Positions 5,424 through 9,947 of a DNA stretch of 9,947 bases are shown here, in pieces. Origin of the DNA: JBCBDX01 sp038529265 (GTDB lineage: Bacteria; Pseudomonadota; Alphaproteobacteria; Rhizobiales; Rhizobiaceae); contig JBCBDX010000018.1 of assembly GCA_038529265.1 (NCBI GenBank), positions 1 to 9,947 on the forward strand, written 5' to 3'. The notes below the pieces were generated by a model that did no database searches, was not told the origin of the DNA, and saw only the letters and a program-made list of their open reading frames with translations. Made by a program: the position numbers and the translations under genes. Numbering within the stretch: position 1 is the first letter of the stretch; every line of letters starts with the position of its first letter.

Positions 5424-6147
5424 TGTTGTTTCCAGCTCCGGTGCGCACTATTTTTCCATTTTCAAAGTGAATGCCGCATTCAACTTTATCCGTGCCGCGC
5501 CAACGTCCTGATCGCATGTCTTCTCCCTCGTTTACCCTCGATGTGCATGGTGCACATCCGATTGAAGGATAACCCTGATCGACGAGGGTGTGTTGAGGCA
5601 GATCAAATGCGGATGCATAGTCCTTCAAATCTTGTGCGGTCCAATCGGCCAACGGGTTAAGTTTTGTTTTGCCGTTGACTTGGTTTTCAATGTGCGAAAG
5701 TCCGCTGCGGCTGAAAGACTGGTGCCGTTTACGACCCGATATCCAAGCATCGAAACCGCTGAGCGCCTGACGCAACACATCCGTTTTTCGAAACGCGCAG
5801 CATGCGTCTGGATTGGATTGGTGTAAGCTACCCCATGCATCCTTCTCGCGGATCAATTGCCCGTCCGGCGAGACTGTACGAACATCGGTCAAGCCAAGAA
5901 AACGGATCAGTTCAGCTTTATAGTCGAGCGTTTCTTGAAACAGCATTCGCGTATCGATGAAGATCACTGGTTTGGAGGCATCTACCTGTGCAACCAGATG
6001 CAACAACACCGCGGAATCAGCACCAAAAGACGAGACTGTTGCCACCTTTCCAAAACGCTGTTCTGCAAGCGAAGCGCGAAGCAGAGACAGCGTTTCATGG
6101 ACTGCAAAACGCAGGTTGGAAGGCGTTTCGCTAGGCAGCGCGCGCAT
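5416..6147 (-). CDS. cysH: Phosphoadenylyl/adenylyl-sulfate reductase, [4Fe-4S] (APS reductase) type
   Basis: A 243-residue enzyme that reduces activated sulfate to sulfite, using thioredoxin or glutathione-type thiols. The nucleotide-binding loop 'SSFGADSAVLL' is at 39-49. The catalytic Cys224 lies in 'ECGIH' (223-227). Cys116-Cys117 and Cys198-x-x-Cys201 are present. This CC plus CxxC set binds a [4Fe-4S] cluster and is the mark of the APS-using group, as opposed to the cluster-free PAPS reductase of enterics. APS as substrate is therefore the better call, though the name cysH covers both. Its ATG lies inside the end of cysI (17-nt overlap), with GAGG about 9 nt upstream within cysI, and its stop overlaps the DUF934 start. 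Sulfite produced here goes to CysI. Confidence 0.94.
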   Translation of the reverse strand: MRALPSETPSNLRFAVHETLSLLRASLAEQRFGKVATVSSFGADSAVLLHLVAQVDASKPVIFIDTRMLFQETLDYKAELIRFLGLTDVRTVSPDGQLIREKDAWGSLHQSNPDACCAFRKTDVLRQALSGFDAWISGRKRHQSFSRSGLSHIENQVNGKTKLNPLADWTAQDLKDYASAFDLPQHTLVDQGYPSIGCAPCTSRVNEGEDMRSGRWRGTDKVECGIHFENGKIVRTGAGNNNG

Positions 6148-7801
6148 GCTTCACATCCTCGTAAATCGCTTCCTTGAAGGGCGCAGCGCCAAGGCGGCGA
6201 TAGGCATCGAGGAAGGTTTCATCGGGTGTTTCACGTAAACCCATATACGTATCGATGATCTTCTCAATGGCAGGGATCAGATCTTCCGCGCCAAAGCCGG
6301 GGCCGGTGCGCTCACCGATAGTGGCGGTTTCGGTGCCATCGCCCCCGAGTGTGATTTGGTAATTCTCCACGCCTGCACGGTCGAGACCTAAAATACCGAT
6401 ATGGCCAACATGGTGGTGCCCACACGCGTTGATGCAGCCGGATATTTTGATCTTCATCGGACCGATTTCACGCTCCAGCTTGAGCTCATCAAAGCGGGTT
6501 GAAATCTCTTGTGCAATCGGAATGGAGCGGGCCGTTGCCAGCGCGCAATAATCCATTCCAGGGCAAGCGATGATGTCGGAGATGAGACCGATATTGGCAG
6601 TTGCCAGTCCGACCTTCTTCAGTTCCGCAAACACTGTCGGAATATCCGCCTTGCGCACATGCGGCAGGATCACGTTTTGCTCATGGCTGATGCGCAACTC
6701 ATCATGGCCGTATTTTTCAGCCAGATCTGCCATCAGACGCATTTGTTCAGATGTGGCATCACCTGGCGTTCCGCCGACGGGCTTCATTGAGATCGACACA
6801 ATGCCGTAGGCCGGATTTTTGTGTTCGGTGACATTGGTTTCAACAAAGGATGCAAAAACCGGATCATTGGCGAGCGCTTGCTCATAGTCCAGCGACTGCG
6901 TGTTGTTGAACGCGGGTGGCGCAAAGGCAGCTTCCAGCATTTCCATCAAGCCTTCCGGCGCGCCTTTGAACATGCCTTTCTGCTCGACGAAAGCCTCTTC
7001 GATCATCGCCTTGATTTCATCGGTGCCAGTCTCATGCACCAATATTTTAATGCGGGCCTTGTATTTATTGTCCCGGCGTCCGTGTAAATTATAGACGCGC
7101 AAAATCGCTTCCAGATAAGGCAGCAGATCGGCTTTCGGCAGGAACTCCCGCACTGTCTTACCAATCATTGGCGTGCGGCCAAGGCCGCCGCCGACAATCA
7201 CCTCATAGCCCGGCTCGCCCGCTTCATTGCGTACCATGCGTAGACCAATATCGTGTGCTTTGGTCACTGCGCGGTCATTGGGTGCGCCGGTGATGGCAAT
7301 TTTGAACTTGCGTGGTAGCCATTGGAACTCCGGATGATCCGTTGACCATTGCCGCAGCAATTCAGCTGTTGGGCGGGGGTCTTCAATCTCGTCGGAGCCG
7401 GCACCTGCAAAATGATCCGCCGTCACGTTTCGGATGCAGTTCCCGGACGTTTGGATGGCGTGCATCTCAACGTCCGCCAGCGCATCAAGAATGTCCGCAA
7501 CATCGCCAAGCTTCGGCCAATTGAACTGGATGTTCTGCCGGGTGGTGAAGTGGCCGTAACCCTTGTCCCAGCGCTCCGCGATGTAAGCCAGTTGACGCAT
7601 TTGGCGGCTGTTGAGCGTGCCGTATGGAATGGCAATCCGCAACATGTAAGCGTGCAATTGCAGGTATAGTCCGTTCTTCAGGCGAAGTGGCTTGAACTCA
7701 TCTTCGGTGAGCACGCCATCAATGCGGCGTTGAACCTGTTTGCGAAATTCCGCGACACGGCCACGGACAAATTTTTCGTCAAATTCATTATAGGCGTACA
7801 T
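6131..7801 (-). CDS. cysI: Sulfite reductase hemoprotein (nitrite/sulfite reductase family)
   Basis: A 556-residue siroheme and [4Fe-4S] enzyme that reduces sulfite to sulfide with six electrons. The family's duplicated ferredoxin-like and siroheme domains are present. 'TTRQNIQF' is at 86-93 and 'RNV' at 124-126. The cluster ligands are Cys413 and Cys419 (ACPGMDYC), then Cys456 and Cys460 (SGCINACGHHHVGH), whose last cysteine bridges to siroheme. Length is usual. The start ATG shares a base with the stop of the DUF2849 gene (TAATG on the minus strand), and GGAG stands 9 nt upstream. Assimilatory nitrite reductases share the family, but the cysG-cysH context points to sulfite. No CysJ flavoprotein gene is seen, so electrons probably come from ferredoxin via Fpr. 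Confidence 0.95.
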   Translation of the reverse strand: MYAYNEFDEKFVRGRVAEFRKQVQRRIDGVLTEDEFKPLRLKNGLYLQLHAYMLRIAIPYGTLNSRQMRQLAYIAERWDKGYGHFTTRQNIQFNWPKLGDVADILDALADVEMHAIQTSGNCIRNVTADHFAGAGSDEIEDPRPTAELLRQWSTDHPEFQWLPRKFKIAITGAPNDRAVTKAHDIGLRMVRNEAGEPGYEVIVGGGLGRTPMIGKTVREFLPKADLLPYLEAILRVYNLHGRRDNKYKARIKILVHETGTDEIKAMIEEAFVEQKGMFKGAPEGLMEMLEAAFAPPAFNNTQSLDYEQALANDPVFASFVETNVTEHKNPAYGIVSISMKPVGGTPGDATSEQMRLMADLAEKYGHDELRISHEQNVILPHVRKADIPTVFAELKKVGLATANIGLISDIIACPGMDYCALATARSIPIAQEISTRFDELKLEREIGPMKIKISGCINACGHHHVGHIGILGLDRAGVENYQITLGGDGTETATIGERTGPGFGAEDLIPAIEKIIDTYMGLRETPDETFLDAYRRLGAAPFKEAIYEDVKHARAA

Positions 7802-8112
7802 TATTGGAACTCCGCCTGCTTGCCGTGGAAATAGTTGGATGGCCCGCGCGTGCGGAACTGTTCACGGAAATGAACTGGTGATGGAAATCCATCCGCATCG
7901 CGTTCAATATCAACCAGATACGCTCCCACGATCCGCGAGGTCTGTGCCGCACCCTTGGAAAGAAGCGCCGCCGCGCGTTCGGCATCATCTGCGATGGCCG
8001 CATCCGTTATTTGAATGGACCAGCCACCTTCTTTTGTCAGATAAACAACATCGCCATCAAAGAGGTCGTTTGCGGTAACGATCTGCGAATGTTTGAAACG
8101 GGGTGAAGCCAT
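7801..8112 (-). CDS. DUF2849 family protein
   Basis: A small 103-residue soluble protein recognised as DUF2849 by its N-terminal 'VTANDLFDGDVVYLTKEGGW' (12-31), a middle helix rich in Ala, and the tail 'PVHFREQFRTRGPSNY'. This family sits next to sulfite reductase genes in alphaproteobacteria; no biochemical role is known to me. It starts 2 nt after the cysG stop with a strong AAGGAG at 8123-8128, and its stop overlaps the cysI start, so it is likely made in proportion to CysI. A role in siroheme delivery to, or maturation of, CysI would fit a gene placed between the siroheme synthase and the siroheme enzyme, but this is only inferred. Confidence 0.88.
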   Translation of the reverse strand: MASPRFKHSQIVTANDLFDGDVVYLTKEGGWSIQITDAAIADDAERAAALLSKGAAQTSRIVGAYLVDIERDADGFPSPVHFREQFRTRGPSNYFHGKQAEFQ

Positions 8113-8114
8113 GA

Positions 8115-9521
8115 TCAGGCAACTCCTTCAACAAGATGAATTTCTTTGGCGGTCGCGGCAGCTTCAGGCGTGACATCGCCAAGCCCCAAAAGGATAACAG
8201 CCGGGCCGGCAATTTTTGCTTCCGCCAAGGCCTTGGGCAGGGCGGGCAGAGCGCAACTGATCGACTGTTCGGACGCGCGCGACACATTTTCGATAACGGT
8301 TACCGGCGTGTCCGCTGCGGCACCATGTGCCAACAATTGCGCTACCACGTGTGGTGCAGCTTTCACGCCCATATAGATGGCGGCTACAGCGCCGGGTTTT
8401 GCCAGGCTGCGCCAATCATGATCGGCGAATCCATCCATATCATGCGCAGTAACAAAGCGAAGCGAGCTGTTGCGACCTCGCTTGGTCAATGACTTGCCGG
8501 CTGATGACGCTGCGGCTGATGCAGCTGTGATGCCGGGGACAATATCAAAAGCAATGTCTTCGCGCGCCAACGCATCAGTTTCTTCGTCCAGACGCCCATA
8601 GACTGATGGATCACCGGACTTCAATCTTACAATATGAGCGCCAGCGCGCGCATGTTCGATCATCAACGCATTGATGTCATCTTGTTTCCACGCTTCACCA
8701 AAACCCTTCTTGCCGGTTTCGATGATTGTTGCTTCACGGCGGGCCAACTCCAAAATTTCGCTTGGAACCAGACGGTCATGCAAAACCACATCGGCTTCAT
8801 GCAATGTGCGGCGTGCTTTCATGGTCAGTAAGTCGGGATCGCCTGGCCCGGCGCCAACAAAGCTGACGTGCCCCGGTGCATCGCGCCGCTCGATTGTATC
8901 TGTCAATAGGGCTTCAAGAAGGCTCTCCACCTTGTCTTGCCCGCCTTCTTTCAGTGCTCGCGCGCCGGCACCAAAGTAAAAGCGTTTCCAGAAATCGCGA
9001 CGTTTGCGGCCCATCGGGATCATATTTGCGCGTGACCGGAAAGCCTGACCGATCCGCGCCAGAACACCGAGGTCGGAAGGCAACTGGCTTTCAAGATCAG
9101 CTTTAATCTTGCGTGCCAGAACGGGTGCCGCGCCTTCGGTGCCAATTGCAACGGTCACGGGGTCGCGATCAACAATAGCAGGAGTAATGAACTGGCTGTC
9201 GTTCAAATTGTCGACGATATTGACAAGCGCGCCTTCGCGATGAGCGATAGCCGCAACACGCTTGTCTTCTTCCTTATCATCATTGGCCGCATAAAACAGG
9301 CTCGCGCAAAGTGCATCGCCCGGTTCCATAGCGCGCTCGATAAGCGTGATCAGCTTTTCATGCGCCCAAGTCTGAACCTGTGCGTCCGGGTTTTCACCAA
9401 TCACATTGAGATGCGCCTTGGTCTTCAGCAGCAGACGCAATTTTGCAACTGCAGTTTCCCCGGCGCCAGAAACGACGACGCGGCGACCATCCAAATTGAT
9501 GAACACGGGAAAATGACGCAC
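8115..9521 (-). CDS. cysG: Siroheme synthase (fused uroporphyrinogen III methyltransferase, dehydrogenase and ferrochelatase)
   Basis: A 468-residue fusion that makes siroheme from uroporphyrinogen III. The N-terminal half (about 1-210) is the precorrin-2 dehydrogenase/sirohydrochlorin ferrochelatase. 'VVVSGAGETAVAK' (15-27) is the NAD fold. Asp104 in 'NIVD' matches the catalytic Asp104 of enteric CysG, and 'APVLARKIKADLE' follows. The enteric Ser128 position appears to be Thr here. The C-terminal half (about 217-468) is the SAM-dependent methyltransferase: 'FVGAGPGDPDLLT' (221-233), 'HDRLV' (248-252), 'RLKSGDPSVYGRLDEE' (299-314) and 'VPGITAASAAAS' (328-339). The usual GGDP-F-GRGGEE loop is altered to SGDPSVYGRLDEE. 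I chose GTG 9521, with GGAG 6 nt upstream, over a TTG at 9533 that overlaps that ribosome site. It leads the cys operon and supplies the cofactor of CysI. Confidence 0.94.
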   Translation of the reverse strand: MRHFPVFINLDGRRVVVSGAGETAVAKLRLLLKTKAHLNVIGENPDAQVQTWAHEKLITLIERAMEPGDALCASLFYAANDDKEEDKRVAAIAHREGALVNIVDNLNDSQFITPAIVDRDPVTVAIGTEGAAPVLARKIKADLESQLPSDLGVLARIGQAFRSRANMIPMGRKRRDFWKRFYFGAGARALKEGGQDKVESLLEALLTDTIERRDAPGHVSFVGAGPGDPDLLTMKARRTLHEADVVLHDRLVPSEILELARREATIIETGKKGFGEAWKQDDINALMIEHARAGAHIVRLKSGDPSVYGRLDEETDALAREDIAFDIVPGITAASAAASSAGKSLTKRGRNSSLRFVTAHDMDGFADHDWRSLAKPGAVAAIYMGVKAAPHVVAQLLAHGAAADTPVTVIENVSRASEQSISCALPALPKALAEAKIAGPAVILLGLGDVTPEAAATAKEIHLVEGVA

Positions 9522-9527
9522 AGCTTT

Positions 9528-9531
9528 CTCC
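9528..9531 (-). promoter_or_regulatory. Shine-Dalgarno site deciding the cysG start
   Basis: GGAG on the minus strand lies 6 nt before GTG 9521. The alternative TTG at 9533 sits directly on this site and would have no ribosome site of its own, so GTG is preferred. The resulting N-terminus (RHFPVFINL) lines up with that of enteric CysG. Confidence 0.65.
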
Positions 9532-9692
9532 AAAAATGAAGTTCTTAAAATAGATGTGTGCAGCAGAAAAATAAGGTTTCAATTTCTCAAAAACCTAAAA
9601 ACAGGAAAATAATTCTCCATTCAGACAAAATTACGCGCTCACGGATCAACATCAAGACAATCAGTTCACGGTGTTTCTCGATGCGACAAAAA

Positions 9693-9720
9693 CCACACTT
9701 TGGAACCATTCCAAAAGTGG
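9693..9720. promoter_or_regulatory. Dyad operator candidate in the hemA-cysG divergon
   Basis: TTTGGAA (9699-9705) and TTCCAAA (9709-9715) form a perfect 7-bp dyad around CCA. An outer CCAC (9693-9696) pairs with GTGG (9717-9720) beyond a small asymmetric bulge. There is no T-run, and it lies 63 bp upstream of hemA, so an operator is more likely than a terminator. I cannot name the regulator. Confidence 0.5.
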
Positions 9721-9782
9721 CAATTGCGCGTTATATGCACCAGGAAATACGACCTGAAACGTAAAGATCGTGCGCTTAAACC

Positions 9783-9947
9783 ATGAATTTCGAGACCCAT
9801 TTTTCAACGGCATTGTCTGCTCTTCATGATGCTGGGAACTACCGTGTTTTTGCGGAGTTGGAGCGTCAGCGAGGATCGTTTCCGCGCGCGACGCGTTACC
9901 GTGAAGATGGTTCGACCCATGAGGTGACGGTGTGGTGCTCGAACGAT
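9783..9947 (+). CDS. hemA: 5-aminolevulinate synthase, N-terminal 55 residues (runs off the right edge)
   Basis: The visible start matches the N-terminus of alphaproteobacterial 5-aminolevulinate synthase: 'MNFETHFSTALSALH', then 'YRVFAELERQRG', 'FPRATRY' and 'EVTVWCSND', the last being the strongly conserved segment before the Tyr-Leu-Gly that follows in full proteins. The enzyme condenses glycine and succinyl-CoA, using pyridoxal phosphate, to 5-aminolevulinate, the first step of the C4 tetrapyrrole pathway. About 350 residues, including the cofactor lysine, lie beyond the window. The ribosome site before ATG 9783 is poor. It is transcribed away from cysG, whose substrate uroporphyrinogen III derives from this pathway. 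Confidence 0.93.
   Translation, partial: MNFETHFSTALSALHDAGNYRVFAELERQRGSFPRATRYREDGSTHEVTVWCSND

Larger units (their letters stand above)
9522..9782. promoter_or_regulatory. Divergent intergenic region between cysG and hemA
   Basis: These 261 bp must carry promoters in both directions. For cysG, a weak candidate on the minus strand is TTGATG, 16 nt, TAATTT (around 9627-9654). For hemA, TTGCGC, 17 nt, ATACGA near 9724-9752 is weaker still. An AGGTTT/AAACCT hairpin with an 11-nt loop lies in the cysG leader at 9574-9596. I see no riboswitch that I recognise and no convincing gene here. Confidence 0.5.

Noticed and set aside
9632..9652. FNR-type box near the cysG promoter
   Set aside because: The minus-strand TTGATGTTGATC is a direct repeat of TTGAT, not the TTGAT-N4-ATCAA dyad required for FNR/FixK binding.
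9558..9764. Plus-strand 68-codon frame ahead of hemA
   Set aside because: It has a GTG start without a ribosome site, lysine- and isoleucine-rich content expected of AT-rich intergenic DNA, and it spans the dyad. It is best treated as non-coding.
1..9947. CRISPR array, tRNA or rRNA gene
   Set aside because: No regularly spaced repeats with unique spacers were seen. No tRNA cloverleaf with a TTC-loop signature was found near the integrase; the multi-hairpin element at 1475-1560 lacks the anticodon and T-arm pattern.

Overview
This window looks like chromosomal DNA of an alphaproteobacterium, most likely Hyphomicrobiales (Rhizobiales) or a close relative. The signs are a 5-aminolevulinate synthase (the C4 route to heme, typical of the class), a sulfite-assimilation operon carrying the small DUF2849 and DUF934 proteins, and a fused siroheme synthase. 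No species is claimed.

Positions 1 to about 2800 are an accessory or recombined region. A complete tyrosine integrase (minus strand) is followed by a 700-bp non-coding stretch. That stretch holds an inverted repeat upstream of the integrase, two adjacent perfect hairpins, a 7-bp tandem repeat, a decayed copy of the 3' end of a ferredoxin reductase gene, and a tract about 82% A+T. Beyond the tract, on the plus strand, lies a half-size NDP-hexose 2,3-dehydratase family gene. The decayed fragment and the intact 3' end at 2837 are direct repeats with a 1237-bp offset, and they bracket the dehydratase.

From 2837 to 9521, all minus strand, are seven genes. Six form a tight run read from right to left: cysG (siroheme synthase), DUF2849, cysI (siroheme sulfite reductase), cysH ([4Fe-4S] APS reductase type), DUF934 and fpr (ferredoxin-NADP+ reductase). 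Gaps are 9 nt or less, or the genes overlap, so this is almost certainly one transcript. CysH makes sulfite from APS, CysI reduces it to sulfide, CysG supplies the siroheme of CysI, and Fpr plausibly supplies electrons through a ferredoxin. A strong intrinsic terminator follows fpr. Immediately beyond it lies a second ferredoxin reductase of a different family (rhodocoxin/putidaredoxin reductase type), with very little room for its own promoter.

At the right edge hemA begins on the plus strand, divergent from cysG. The shared 261-bp intergenic region contains a clear dyad. HemA starts the tetrapyrrole pathway that yields uroporphyrinogen III, the substrate of CysG, so the two genes are linked in pathway as well as position.
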